A DNA stretch of 64,000 bases from Sandaracinobacteroides sp039808025 (GTDB taxonomy: Bacteria > Pseudomonadota > Alphaproteobacteria > Sphingomonadales > Sphingomonadaceae). The notes under the pieces were generated by a model. The model did not search any database. It was not told the origin of the DNA and saw only the letters and a program-made list of their open reading frames with translations. How positions within the stretch are numbered: the stretch's first letter is position 1; each line of letters starts with the position of its first letter. Positions 44,643 through 53,621 of this stretch are shown here, one piece after another. The position numbers were made by a program, and so were the translations under genes. The stretch is from positions 12,168 through 76,167 of the forward strand of contig JBDHSK010000011.1 in assembly GCA_039808025.1 (NCBI GenBank), written 5' to 3'.

Positions 44643-45362
44643 TTACATAAGCCCTTCGGCGCGCAGGCTTTTGTGGCTGGTGCGGGCGATGATCAGGTGA
44701 TCGTGCACCATGATCCCCAGTGGCTTGGCGGCGTCGGCGATGGCGCGGGTCAACTGGATGTCCTCGCGGCTGGGAGTCGGGTCTCCGGACGGGTGGTTGT
44801 GCACCAGAATGATGGCCGAGGCCTGCAGTTCCAGCGCCCTTTTCACGATTTCGCGCGGATAGGCGGGGGCCTGGTTGACCGTACCTTCGCCAAAGCGTTC
44901 ATCGCGAATGAGAATATTGCGATTGTTGAGGAACAGAACCCGGAATTCCTCGGTCAGCTCGTGAGCGAGGCGGGCATGAAGATAATCTATTATTGTGTCG
45001 TAACTTGACAAGGCTGGCTTATCTATCACTTGACGTTGTAATTTACGTAATGATAGTGCTTGTGTAAATTTAATTGCTGCGGCAGCGGATTTTCCGACAC
45101 CACTAATTTGCATCAGTTCACCGGGCGATGCAGTAATTACTGTAGGTAAATCTCCAAAATGATTGAGAAGATTTTTAGCAAGACCCTTTACATCTTGGCG
45201 TGGAATTGCAAGAGTAAGAACATATTCAAGTAATTCGTAATCATCAAAATTTTCTGAATTAGTGTTAAGCAATCTTTCTCTCATACGGCTACGATGACCG
45301 TTATTAAGTGATTTTTTTATATTGTTATTATTTTCAATAATATTAAATAGATTATTGTCCAT
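44643..45362 (-). CDS. radC: RadC/JAB-domain DNA-repair-like protein
   Basis: 239 residues. The N-terminal UPF0758-type helix-hairpin-helix part (RSRMRERLLNTNSENFDDYE, LMQISGVGKSAAAAIKFTQA) is followed by the JAB/MPN-like domain with LVHNHPSGDPTPSREDIQLT (HxHPSGx4-SxxD), the metal-binding signature. It is called RadC by tradition; its biochemical role is unsettled. Codons for residues 1 to about 125 are strikingly AT-rich (Asn, Lys and Ile runs), while the JAB part has the GC-rich style of the genome. The opening residues are unusually Asn-rich. It may be a chimera made by recombination. Confidence 0.9.
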   Translation of the reverse strand: MDNNLFNIIENNNNIKKSLNNGHRSRMRERLLNTNSENFDDYELLEYVLTLAIPRQDVKGLAKNLLNHFGDLPTVITASPGELMQISGVGKSAAAAIKFTQALSLRKLQRQVIDKPALSSYDTIIDYLHARLAHELTEEFRVLFLNNRNILIRDERFGEGTVNQAPAYPREIVKRALELQASAIILVHNHPSGDPTPSREDIQLTRAIADAAKPLGIMVHDHLIIARTSHKSLRAEGLM

Positions 45363-45507
45363 AATATCCAGTAACCACCCCTCTGATTGTGACTACTTCT
45401 ATTATGACCCCTCTCGTCACAACTATCTTGTTGGCCAAGTCTCCGACAATTCTATGACCAAAATGAGGGTAGTCACTTATGGGATAATTAGCAAGGTTAA
45501 TAATGGG

Positions 45508-46314
45508 TTAATTAGTCCAAAATGGACGATCGAGGCCGCCCGGCGACAGGGTGAAGATTTCGTTGCCGGTTTCGGTGATGCCGATGGCATGTTCGAACTG
45601 GGCCGACAAGGACCGGTCGCGGGTAACGGCCGTCCAGCCGTCGTCAAGGATACGGGCGTCGGGACGGCCGGCGTTCAGCATCGGCTCGATGGTGAAGAAC
45701 ATGCCGGGGCGCAGTTCCGGGCCATCACCGGCACGGCCGGCGTGGACGATGTTGGGGGCCATGTGGAAGTGGCGGCCAAGGCCATGGCCGCAGAAATCGC
45801 GCACTACCGAATAGCGGTGCCTTTCGGCGTGCTTCTGGATGGCGGCGCCGATATGGCCCACGGTGTTGCCGGGCTTTGCCTGCTCGATCCCCAGCATCAG
45901 GCATTCATAGGTGATATCGACCAGTCGCCGCGCCCGCAGCGGGGGTTCGCCAGCGTAATACATGCGGCTGGTGTCGCCGTGCCAGCCATCGACCACCACG
46001 GTCACGTCGATATTCATGATGTCGCCGGGTTGCAGCAGCCGCGGGCCGGGAATACCGTGGCAGATCACATGGTTGATGCTGGTGCACAGGGCATGGCTGT
46101 AGCCGCGGTAGAAGATGGTGGCTGAAACCCCGCCGTTGGCAATCACATAATCATAGGCAAGCTGATCAAGCGCAATGGTCGAAACACCGGGCCGGACATG
46201 GGGCACCAGCATATCAAGCACTTCGGCCGCCAGCTTCCCTGCCTTGTGCATGCCGGCAAAGGCTGCTGCATCGTGAATGACGATGCGTCGTTCGTCGAGA
46301 TCCGTGTCGCTCAT
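45508..46314 (-). CDS. map: methionine aminopeptidase, type I
   Basis: 268 residues. Metal and substrate residues are visible in order: CTSINHVICHGIPG (His), GDIMNIDVTVVVDGWHGDTS (two Asp), GHGLGRHFHMAPNI (His), MFFTIEPML (Glu) and EHAIGITETGNEIFT (Glu). It removes N-terminal Met after deformylation. The C-terminus ends inside the AT-rich patch (LSPGGLDRPFWTN), with 145 bases to radC on the same strand. It is divergent from the NTF2-like gene at 46423. Confidence 0.96.
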   Translation of the reverse strand: MSDTDLDERRIVIHDAAAFAGMHKAGKLAAEVLDMLVPHVRPGVSTIALDQLAYDYVIANGGVSATIFYRGYSHALCTSINHVICHGIPGPRLLQPGDIMNIDVTVVVDGWHGDTSRMYYAGEPPLRARRLVDITYECLMLGIEQAKPGNTVGHIGAAIQKHAERHRYSVVRDFCGHGLGRHFHMAPNIVHAGRAGDGPELRPGMFFTIEPMLNAGRPDARILDDGWTAVTRDRSLSAQFEHAIGITETGNEIFTLSPGGLDRPFWTN

Positions 46315-46422
46315 TATCGTTGCGATGTAGGCTTTTCATGGCTGAAGGGCAACCGCAGCGGTGGCTTGCCGGCCTGGCACGCGGCTGATAGGCGCCGGAA
46401 ACACGACACGAAGGGAGGATCG

Positions 46423-46836
46423 ATGCGGACATTCATTGCCATTGCCGTGCTGCCGGTGCTTCTGGGTGCGGCCGGGCCGGTGGCCGAGCCGCAGCTGGCG
46501 CAGGCACTCGATACCATCCGCACGGCGGCATTGTCGCGCGATGCCAAGCAGGTGGCGCCACTGATAGCCGATGCCGCGACGCTGGTGTCGCAATCGGGCA
46601 AGGTCTACGACAAATCCGCCATTCTTGCCGATATTGGCGGCGGCTTTGAGGCATGGGACAACAGCGAGGTAGTGGTCCGCGATCAGGGCGATCTCGCGGT
46701 TGTCACCCTGGTGAACAGCCGCAAGCGGCCGCAGACCGACCCGGCGCGCTTTCGCGTGATGCAGGTGTGGAAGCGGCAGGGCAGGGGCTGGGCCCTTCTG
46801 GCGCAAAGCAGCGTGCGTTTGCCACCGGCCCCCTGA
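46423..46836 (+). CDS. exported NTF2-like/DUF4440-type small protein
   Basis: 137 residues from ATG 46423, with GGGAGG in front. A signal peptide covers about 1-20 (RTFIAIAVLPVLLGAAGPVA). The rest follows the NTF2-like pattern: ALDTIRTAALSRDAKQVAPL, a SGKVYDKSAILADI strand-loop, DLAVVTLVNSRKR and RFRVMQVWKRQGRGWALLAQ. Such proteins often bind small ligands; no catalytic set is apparent. It is divergent from map. Confidence 0.78.
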   Translation: MRTFIAIAVLPVLLGAAGPVAEPQLAQALDTIRTAALSRDAKQVAPLIADAATLVSQSGKVYDKSAILADIGGGFEAWDNSEVVVRDQGDLAVVTLVNSRKRPQTDPARFRVMQVWKRQGRGWALLAQSSVRLPPAP

Positions 46837-46918
46837 CCGCCGGAGGCAACGGCAGCCATGGGCGGGCACTGGCGGCGGGGTAATGGATTCCCCCGCAATC
46901 CTGCTGTAGGGCTTGTGC

Positions 46919-47683
46919 ATGGCAGGAATTGACCAGCAGGCACGGATCTGGACGGCGGCGCTCGTCATCATCGGTGACGAGATACTCTCGGGCCGCACCC
47001 AGGATGCCAATCTGGCCTATCTGGCGCGCTGGCTGAACATTCAGGGCATCCGCCTGAAAGAGGCGCGCGTCGTGCCGGATGAAACGGCGGCGATCGGCGC
47101 GGCGGTCAACGCCTGCCTTGCCGCCCATGATTATGTGTTCACCACGGGCGGCATCGGGCCAACGCACGACGACATCACCGTCGACGCCGTGGCTGCGGCC
47201 CTGGGGCTTTCCGTTGTGGTGCACCCGGATGCCGTCGAGATTCTGAAGCAGCATTATGGCGGACACATCACCGAGGCGCGGTTGCGGATGGCGCGGGTGC
47301 CCGAGGGTGCCGACCTCATCACCAACCCGGAAACCGGGGCGCCGGGTATCCGCATCGGCCGGCTGTTCATTCTTGCCGGGGTGCCGAAGATCACCCAGGG
47401 GATGCTGCGCGGCCTCGATGGGTCGCTGGCTGGTGGTCTGCCGGTGAAATCGCGGGCGGTAGGCGCGTGGGTGGCGGAAAGCGTGGTGGCCGATCTGCTG
47501 TCCACGGTGCAGAACAATCATGACGGGGTGCAGGTGGGAAGCTATCCGTTCTGGCGGAACGGCAAGGGTGGCGCCAATTTCGTTCTGCGGTCTGTCGATG
47601 ATGTCGAACTGGAATCGGCCGTGGCGGCCCTGATGCAGGGGCTGGCAGAAATGGGTGTGACGGCACGGGAGGGTGAGATATGA
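46919..47683 (+). CDS. CinA N-terminal/MoaB-like (molybdopterin-binding fold) protein
   Basis: 254 residues from ATG 46919 (an in-frame TTG lies six bases upstream). The MoCF_biosynth domain covers most of the N-terminal two thirds: AALVIIGDEILSGRTQDANL near residue 15, and VFTTGGIGPTHDDITVDAVA near 75, the standard substrate-loop motif. The C-terminal third matches the COG1058-type half of CinA without the NMN-deamidase (PncC) domain. It may be a pyrophosphatase of the CinA N-domain class. Its stop overlaps the lapA-type gene by four bases. Confidence 0.88.
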   Translation: MAGIDQQARIWTAALVIIGDEILSGRTQDANLAYLARWLNIQGIRLKEARVVPDETAAIGAAVNACLAAHDYVFTTGGIGPTHDDITVDAVAAALGLSVVVHPDAVEILKQHYGGHITEARLRMARVPEGADLITNPETGAPGIRIGRLFILAGVPKITQGMLRGLDGSLAGGLPVKSRAVGAWVAESVVADLLSTVQNNHDGVQVGSYPFWRNGKGGANFVLRSVDDVELESAVAALMQGLAEMGVTAREGEI

Positions 47684-48018
47684 ACTGGGTGCGGCTTCTG
47701 ATCGTGGTAGTCGTCGTTGGGGCGTTGATGGTCTTTTCCGTTTTCAACTCTCAGTTGGTCGAGATTGATCTGGGTTTTGGCGAGATCCGACCGGTGTGGC
47801 TGCCACTGGTGGTGCTGATCAGCTTTGTTCTGGGGTTTGTGCCGGTGTATCTGTGGATGTCGGCGGAGCGGCTGCTTCTGAAGCGCAAGATCAGCAAGCT
47901 GGAACAGGGGACAGCGCATCTGGAAGGGCAGCTGTCGCAGGCGCGGGTCGAGCTGTTGCAGCCTACCACACCGCAGCCGCAGACGGTGCCGCAACCAGCG
48001 CCACCTCCGGGGACCTGA
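47680..48018 (+). CDS. lapA: LapA-domain (DUF1049) inner membrane protein
   Basis: 112 residues with two transmembrane helices (VRLLIVVVVVGALMVFSVFN and WLPLVVLISFVLGFVPVYLW) around the DUF1049 signature FNSQLVEIDLGF. A coiled segment follows (KISKLEQGTAHLEGQLSQAR) and a Pro/Gln-rich tail. In enteric bacteria LapA acts with LapB in lipopolysaccharide assembly. Start and stop overlap the preceding gene (ATGA), and pyrF follows 12 bases later, so it is part of a long operon. Confidence 0.86.
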   Translation: MNWVRLLIVVVVVGALMVFSVFNSQLVEIDLGFGEIRPVWLPLVVLISFVLGFVPVYLWMSAERLLLKRKISKLEQGTAHLEGQLSQARVELLQPTTPQPQTVPQPAPPPGT

Positions 48019-48030
48019 GCAGGAACCGTC

Positions 48031-48708
48031 ATGACATCAAGAGTTTGGCTGGCGATCGATACGCCCGATGTTGAACATGGGCGACAGCTGGCGCAACAGT
48101 GCGCGCCGTTTCTGGGCGGGGTGAAGCTGGGGCTCGAGTTTTTCGTAGCCAATGGGCCCGATGGTGTGAGGCGGGTGATGGAGGGGCTTGATCTGCCACT
48201 GTTCCTCGATCTGAAACTGCACGATATTCCCAATACTGTCGCCAAGGCGGTGGCCAGCGCCTCGGCGTTGCAACCGGCACTGCTGACCATTCATGCCGGC
48301 GGTGGGCCGGAGATGGTGGCCGCCGCCAAAGCGGCAGCGGCAGGCAAGACCAGGATCATTGCCGTTACCGTTCTGACCAGCATGGACGCGGGCGACCTGC
48401 AGGCGGTTGGCGTGTCGGCCGGCCCTTCCGATCAGGTGGCGCGTCTGGCATCGCTGGCCTGCCGCCACGGGGCGGATGGCATCGTCTGTTCGCCGCACGA
48501 GGTGGCGGCGGCCAGGGCAGCCTGGCAGGACGGATTTTTCGTAGTGCCGGGCGTGCGCCCCGAAGGTGCAGACAGGGGCGACCAGAAGCGGGCTGCCACG
48601 CCGGCTGCTGCCCTTGCTGCCGGCGCCAGCGCATTGGTGATCGGTCGGCCGATCAGTGCATCTGCTGATCCGGCAGCAGCGGCAGCCGCCATAGCCGCCA
48701 CCCTCTGA
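48031..48708 (+). CDS. pyrF: orotidine 5'-phosphate decarboxylase
   Basis: 225 residues. LFLDLKLHDIPNTVAKAVAS near residue 58 carries the catalytic Lys-Asp pair (DxKxxDI). VLTSM near 115 and VVPGVRPEG near 170 are the phosphate-binding regions, and LVIGRPISASADPAAAA closes the barrel. It makes UMP, the last step of pyrimidine synthesis. It lies between lapA and trpF in the common sphingomonad order. Confidence 0.96.
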   Translation: MTSRVWLAIDTPDVEHGRQLAQQCAPFLGGVKLGLEFFVANGPDGVRRVMEGLDLPLFLDLKLHDIPNTVAKAVASASALQPALLTIHAGGGPEMVAAAKAAAAGKTRIIAVTVLTSMDAGDLQAVGVSAGPSDQVARLASLACRHGADGIVCSPHEVAAARAAWQDGFFVVPGVRPEGADRGDQKRAATPAAALAAGASALVIGRPISASADPAAAAAAIAATL

Positions 48709-48723
48709 CGGTACGGAGACGTC

Positions 48724-49374
48724 GTGCGCACCCGTGTGAAAATCTGTGGTCTCTCGACAGCGGAATCGGTGCAGACCGCCGCGAAGGCCGGGGCGGATGC
48801 CGTGGGCTTTGTGTTTTTCCCCCCGTCGCCAAGGTTCGTTTCGCCGGAACAGGCCGCCGTGCTGGCGGCTGCCCTGCGCAGTGTTGCTGTCCCGGTACGG
48901 CGGGTGGGGGTGTTCGTTGACGCCGATGATTCCCTGCTGGAAGCAGCGATCCGGTCCGGGCAACTCGATGTGGTGCAGGCCCAGGGCAGCGAAGATCCGG
49001 AACGGGTGGCGGCGATTCGCGCCCGTTTCGGGGTAGAGGTGTGGAAAGCGGTTGGCGTGCAGTCGGCAGCCGATGTGCGCAATGCCGAACGGGCAGCGGC
49101 CACCGCCGACGCCCTGCTTCTCGATGCGCGGGCCGACGAGGGCACAACGCTCCCCGGTGGCAATGGCCTGCGCTTTGACTGGCGAATCCTGCAGGGGTGG
49201 CGGCCGGCAAGGCCGTGGGTGCTGGCGGGCGGGCTTGCCGCCGAGACGGTGGCTGAAGCAGTCCGGCTGACGCATGCCCCGTTTGTCGATGTGTCGTCAG
49301 GGGTCGAGGATGCGCCGGGTGTGAAGAATCTTGCAAAAATCGCCGCTTTCGTCGAAGCCGCCCGACGTGTCTGA
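48724..49374 (+). CDS. trpF: phosphoribosylanthranilate isomerase
   Basis: 216 residues from GTG 48724, preceded by GGAG. VKICGLSTAESVQTAAKAGA with the catalytic Cys, FVFFPPSPRFVSPEQAA, VGVFVDADD and WVLAGGLAAETVAEAV are typical motifs, with the catalytic Asp in LLLDARADE. It catalyses the third committed step of tryptophan synthesis. The 3' end overlaps trpB by eight bases. Confidence 0.95.
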   Translation: MRTRVKICGLSTAESVQTAAKAGADAVGFVFFPPSPRFVSPEQAAVLAAALRSVAVPVRRVGVFVDADDSLLEAAIRSGQLDVVQAQGSEDPERVAAIRARFGVEVWKAVGVQSAADVRNAERAAATADALLLDARADEGTTLPGGNGLRFDWRILQGWRPARPWVLAGGLAAETVAEAVRLTHAPFVDVSSGVEDAPGVKNLAKIAAFVEAARRV

Positions 49375-50653
49375 ACATTCCAACTCTACGGCGGCCAACG
49401 GCAACGGCACGGGCGCGCCTTCGCACGATCAGCGCGCCAGGGCTGATGCGCCAGCAACCAGTCTGCGCCTTGGCCCTGATGCACGGGGCCATTTCGGAGC
49501 GTTTGGCGGCCGCTATGTGGCAGAAACGCTGATGCCGCTGATTCTCGATCTTGAACGCGAATATCGCGCCGCCATGGCCGACCCGGCGTTCAAGGCGGAA
49601 CTCGATCAGCTTATGCGCCATTATGTCGGCCGCCCCAGCCCGCTGTATTATGCCGAGCCGCTGACCCGGCATCTGGGCGGAGCGAAAATCTATCTGAAGC
49701 GCGAGGAACTGAATCACACCGGCGCTCACAAGATCAACAACTGCATCGGCCAGATTCTGCTGGCAAAGCGCATGGGCAAAACCCGGATCATTGCCGAAAC
49801 CGGGGCAGGCCAGCATGGGGTTGCCACGGCTACGGTGGCGGCGCGGTTCGGGCTTCCCTGCACCATCTTCATGGGTGCGCGCGATATCGAACGGCAGAAG
49901 CCCAATGTGTTTCGCATGCGACTGCTGGGCGCCGAGGTGCGCAGCGTTGCCTCGGGATCGCAGACTCTGAAAGACGCCATGAACGAGGCATTGCGCGACT
50001 GGGTGACCAATGTGGCCGATACCTTCTACATTATCGGCACGGTGGCCGGCCCGCACCCCTATCCGGAACTGGTGCGCGTGTTTCAGCAGGTGATTGGCGA
50101 AGAAGCGAAAGCCCAGTTGCTGGAAGCCGAGGGGCGGCTGCCCGATGTGGCAGTGGCGGCGGTCGGCGGCGGATCGAACGCCATCGGGCTGTTTCATCCC
50201 TTCCTTGATGATCCCGTGGAACTGGTGGGCATCGAGGCAGCGGGGAAAGGGCTGGAAACCGGTGAGCATGCCGCCAGCCTTGCCGGTGGCCGTCCCGGCG
50301 TGCTGCATGGCAACAAGACCTATCTGTTGCAGGATGACGACGGCCAGATCACCGAAGCACATTCGATTTCCGCTGGTCTGGATTACCCGGGTGTGGGGCC
50401 GGAACATGCCTGGCTGCACAGCATTGGCCGGGTGAAATATGAGGGCATCACCGACGACGAGGCGCTGGCCGCCTTCCAGTTGCTGGCACGCACCGAGGGG
50501 ATCATCCCCGCGCTCGAGTCGGCCCATGCCATTGCCTGGGCGGTGAAAGCGGCGCCAGCCATGCGGCCAGACCAGATCATCCTCGTCAATCTCTCGGGCC
50601 GGGGCGACAAGGATATCTTCACCGTTGCCGATGCCCTGGGGGTGACATTGTGA
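49367..50653 (+). CDS. trpB: tryptophan synthase beta chain
   Basis: 428 residues from GTG 49367, chosen because it overlaps the trpF stop; a TTG at 49331 is possible. After a polar 40-residue leader, RGHFGAFGGRYVAETLMPLI begins the core. The PLP lysine is in ELNHTGAHKINNCIGQ, the phosphate cup is GGGSNAIGLF, and ETGAGQHGVATATVAA is conserved. The extra Ser/Asn/Gly-rich N-terminus is longer than in many TrpB proteins. It joins indole and serine with TrpA. The stop overlaps trpA by four bases. Confidence 0.97.
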   Translation: MSEHSNSTAANGNGTGAPSHDQRARADAPATSLRLGPDARGHFGAFGGRYVAETLMPLILDLEREYRAAMADPAFKAELDQLMRHYVGRPSPLYYAEPLTRHLGGAKIYLKREELNHTGAHKINNCIGQILLAKRMGKTRIIAETGAGQHGVATATVAARFGLPCTIFMGARDIERQKPNVFRMRLLGAEVRSVASGSQTLKDAMNEALRDWVTNVADTFYIIGTVAGPHPYPELVRVFQQVIGEEAKAQLLEAEGRLPDVAVAAVGGGSNAIGLFHPFLDDPVELVGIEAAGKGLETGEHAASLAGGRPGVLHGNKTYLLQDDDGQITEAHSISAGLDYPGVGPEHAWLHSIGRVKYEGITDDEALAAFQLLARTEGIIPALESAHAIAWAVKAAPAMRPDQIILVNLSGRGDKDIFTVADALGVTL

Positions 50654-51459
50654 GCAGTCGCATCTCTGAACGGTTTCAGTCGGTTGCCGGGCGTGCAGCC
50701 CTTGTCACCTTCATTTGTGGCGGTGACCCGGCACCTGAGACGGCAACGGAAATCTGGCATGCGCTGGTGCGTGGCGGCGCCGACATCATCGAGATCGGCA
50801 TGCCCTTTACCGACCCGATGGCCGACGGCCCGGCAATCCAGGCGGGCAATATCCGCGCCCTAGAAGCGGGCATGAGCCTGCACCGCCTGCTGGCGTCCGT
50901 GCGTGCTTTCCGCCAGTCAGACACGGTTACGCCGCTGGTTATGATGGGCTATCTGAACCCGGTGCTGGCCTATGGCGACCGGTTCGCGCACGATGCCCAT
51001 GCCGCGGGCCTTGACGGAGTGATTATCGTCGATCTGCCGCCCGAGGAAGACGGCGAGGTAGCGCTGGGCGACCTCGACCTGATCCGGCTGGCAACGCCAA
51101 CCACCGACGATCGCCGTCTGCCCACCGTGCTGCGCGGTGCTTCGGGGTTCCTCTATTATGTGGCGGTGGCTGGAACCACCGGGCAGAAATCGGCCGAGAT
51201 CGCCGACGTTGCCGCAGCCGTGGCGCGCCTGAAATCTGCAACCCGGTTGCCGGTGGCGGTAGGGTTCGGAGTGAAGACTCCGGCGCAGGCCGAGGCGATT
51301 GCCCGCCATGCCGATGCCGTGGTGGTGGGTTCGGCCATTGTCGATGTCATCGGGCAGGCCCATGCTGCTCATTCGAATGATCTTCCGGGCGAGGTGGAGG
51401 CCTTTGTCGCGTCGCTGGCGGCGGCCGTCCGGGGTGCGAGGAAGGACACTGCCGCATGA
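50650..51459 (+). CDS. trpA: tryptophan synthase alpha chain
   Basis: 269 residues from GTG 50650. The catalytic Glu is in DIIEIGMPFTDPMADGPAIQ, and the Asp lies in GVIIVDLPPEE. GVTG-type loop residues appear as VAVAGTTGQKS, and VGFGVKTPAQAEAI and VVVGSAIVDVI form the phosphate site. It releases indole to the beta chain. It overlaps trpB and accD by four bases each, giving a tight trpFBA-accD-folC operon. Confidence 0.97.
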   Translation: MSSRISERFQSVAGRAALVTFICGGDPAPETATEIWHALVRGGADIIEIGMPFTDPMADGPAIQAGNIRALEAGMSLHRLLASVRAFRQSDTVTPLVMMGYLNPVLAYGDRFAHDAHAAGLDGVIIVDLPPEEDGEVALGDLDLIRLATPTTDDRRLPTVLRGASGFLYYVAVAGTTGQKSAEIADVAAAVARLKSATRLPVAVGFGVKTPAQAEAIARHADAVVVGSAIVDVIGQAHAAHSNDLPGEVEAFVASLAAAVRGARKDTAA

Positions 51460-52301
51460 GCTGGATCAACCGTTCGCGCCACCGTCTCACCAGCTTCATC
51501 CAGCGGCGCGAGACTCCCGACAATCTGTGGACCAAGTGTCGCGGCTGTGGCGAACTGCTGTATTCCAAAGACCTTGAGGCCAACCTCTTTGTCTGTCCGC
51601 AATGCGGCTATCATGAGCGGATCGGTGCCGCCACCCGCTTTCGCCTGCTGTTCGACGAGGGGCTTTTTGAACAGCTGAAGGTTCCCTATCCGGCTGACGA
51701 CCCGCTGGGCTTTTCCGATAACCGCCCCTATCCGGAGCGGCTGGCGACCGCCCGCACCAACACCGGCGAGGAAGACGCCCTGCTGATCGCCCGGGGCGCC
51801 ATCATGGGGCGCCACACCATCGTTGGCGTGCAAGATTTCGCCTTCATGGGCGGCTCGATGGGCATAGGTGTCGGCTCGGCCTTTGCCACCGGGGCGATGG
51901 CGGCACTGGAACAGCGCCTGCCTTATGTGGTGTTCACGGCTGCCGGAGGCGCGCGGATGCAGGAAGGCATCCTGTCGCTGATGCAGATGCCCTCGACCAC
52001 GGTTTCCATTCAGCTGCTGCGCGAAGCCGGCCTTCCATACATCGTGGTTCTGACCGACCCGACGACTGGTGGAGTCACTGCCAGTTACGCGATGCTCGGC
52101 GATATCCACATCGCCGAACCCGGGGCCTTGATCGGGTTTGCCGGCGCCCGGGTCATCGAATCGACGATCAGGGAAAAGCTGCCACCTGGCTTCCAGCGCG
52201 CCGAGTATCTGGTCGAGCACGGGATGGTCGACATGGTGGTGAAACGGCACGACATGCGTGAGACGCTGGGTCGGCTGATCGGCATGCTGACCAGCCAGTG
52301 A
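51456..52301 (+). CDS. accD: acetyl-CoA carboxylase carboxyltransferase subunit beta
   Basis: 281 residues. A Cys4 zinc finger is visible (CRGCGELLYSKDLEANLFVC ending PQC). The carboxyltransferase core follows: DFAFMGGSMGIGVGSAFATG, VFTAAGGARMQEGILSLMQM and LTDPTTGGVTASYAMLGDIH. With AccA it moves the carboxyl group to acetyl-CoA in fatty acid synthesis. The link trpA-accD-folC is widely conserved in proteobacteria. Confidence 0.97.
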   Translation: MSWINRSRHRLTSFIQRRETPDNLWTKCRGCGELLYSKDLEANLFVCPQCGYHERIGAATRFRLLFDEGLFEQLKVPYPADDPLGFSDNRPYPERLATARTNTGEEDALLIARGAIMGRHTIVGVQDFAFMGGSMGIGVGSAFATGAMAALEQRLPYVVFTAAGGARMQEGILSLMQMPSTTVSIQLLREAGLPYIVVLTDPTTGGVTASYAMLGDIHIAEPGALIGFAGARVIESTIREKLPPGFQRAEYLVEHGMVDMVVKRHDMRETLGRLIGMLTSQ

Positions 52302-53620
52302 ACCTCATGCCGCCCGATTTTGCCCGCTCCGATAATCCGGTGCTCGACCGTCTGCTGCGTGCGGCCGGGCAACAGCCCATACGAGGAGTGGATCTGACAC
52401 TCGACCGGATCGAGCGGTTGCTGAAGCGCATGGCCAGTCCCCACCTCAAGCTGCCGCCGGTGCTGCACGTGGCGGGCACCAACGGCAAGGGCTCGACCGT
52501 GGCCTTCCTGCGTGCGGCGCTCGAAGCGGCCGGACATAGGGTTCATGTCTTTACCTCGCCGCATCTGGTGCGCCCAAACGAACGCATCCGCATAGCCGGA
52601 GAGCTGGTGAGCGACGAGGACTTTGCCGAAAGCCTGGCGGAAGTACTGCGTTTCAACGCCGGCCAGCCCATAAGCTTTTTCGAGGTGCTGACGGCGGCGG
52701 CGTTTCTGCTGTTCGCTGCCAATCCGGCTGATGCCACAATTCTGGAAGTCGGCCTTGGTGGACGCCTAGATACGACCAATGTGGTTCCAAATCCGGTCGT
52801 AACCGGCATTGCCCAGCTGGCGCTCGACCATGTGGCGATTCTGGGGCCGACATTGCGCCACATCGCCGCGGAAAAAGCCGGGATCGCCAAGCGTGGTGTT
52901 CCGCTGGTTACCCAGAAATATCCGGCTGCCATCGTGGCGGCCATAGCCGAAGTGGCGGTTCCAAGAGGGGCGAAACTGGTGATGCGCGGCGAAGCCTGGG
53001 ATGCCGCGGCCGGGGCCGGACACCTTGATTTCCAGATGGCCGGTGATGATTCCCGCCTGATCCTGCCGTTGCCGAAACTGCAAGGCCCCCACCAGCCGGA
53101 TAACGCCGCTCTTGCCGTTGCCATGCTGAAATCGCAATCCACCCTGACGGTGCCCGACAGTGCCCTGCGCAGTGCCATGGGTTGGGCCAGATGGCCGGCG
53201 CGCCTGCAACGGCTGGGTACGGGCGTGCTTGAGGCCACCCTGCCAGCGGGCAGCGAACTGTGGCTCGACGGCGGCCATAACCCGGCAGCCGGCAAGGTGC
53301 TTTCGCAATGGACGCAATCCGTGCGGCCGCAATTGCCCCTGCATCTGGTGATCGGCATGCTGCATTCAAAAGATCATGCCGGGTTTCTGCGGTCGTTTCC
53401 GCGGGGCACCCGCATGACGATGGTAGATATTGCCGGCCATTCGGCCGAGCCGCCCGAACAGCTGCGGCAACTGGCAGAGCAGGCCGGCATGGTGGCCGAT
53501 GTCGTGCCTGATGTGCCAAGTGCGTTGCAGGCCATTGCCGCACCGACGCGCGTGCTGATCTGCGGATCGCTGCATCTGGCTGGCGAGGTGCTGCGGATGA
53601 ACGGTACGCCGCCTTCCTGA
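52298..53620 (+). CDS. folC: bifunctional folylpolyglutamate/dihydrofolate synthase
   Basis: 440 residues from GTG 52298, overlapping accD by four bases. The P-loop HVAGTNGKGSTVAFLRAALE lies near residue 50. SPHLVRPNERIRIAGE follows, then EVGLGGRLDTTNVV near 150 and the ligase C-domain WLDGGHNPAAGKVL. It adds glutamates to folates in the cytoplasm. The downstream CoA-transferase gene converges, ending two bases from the folC stop. Confidence 0.96.
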   Translation: MNLMPPDFARSDNPVLDRLLRAAGQQPIRGVDLTLDRIERLLKRMASPHLKLPPVLHVAGTNGKGSTVAFLRAALEAAGHRVHVFTSPHLVRPNERIRIAGELVSDEDFAESLAEVLRFNAGQPISFFEVLTAAAFLLFAANPADATILEVGLGGRLDTTNVVPNPVVTGIAQLALDHVAILGPTLRHIAAEKAGIAKRGVPLVTQKYPAAIVAAIAEVAVPRGAKLVMRGEAWDAAAGAGHLDFQMAGDDSRLILPLPKLQGPHQPDNAALAVAMLKSQSTLTVPDSALRSAMGWARWPARLQRLGTGVLEATLPAGSELWLDGGHNPAAGKVLSQWTQSVRPQLPLHLVIGMLHSKDHAGFLRSFPRGTRMTMVDIAGHSAEPPEQLRQLAEQAGMVADVVPDVPSALQAIAAPTRVLICGSLHLAGEVLRMNGTPPS

Positions 53621-53621
53621 C

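Noticed and set aside
48653..50527. 624-codon minus-strand frame opposite trpF/trpB
   Set aside because: Antisense shadow of strongly conserved biosynthetic genes.
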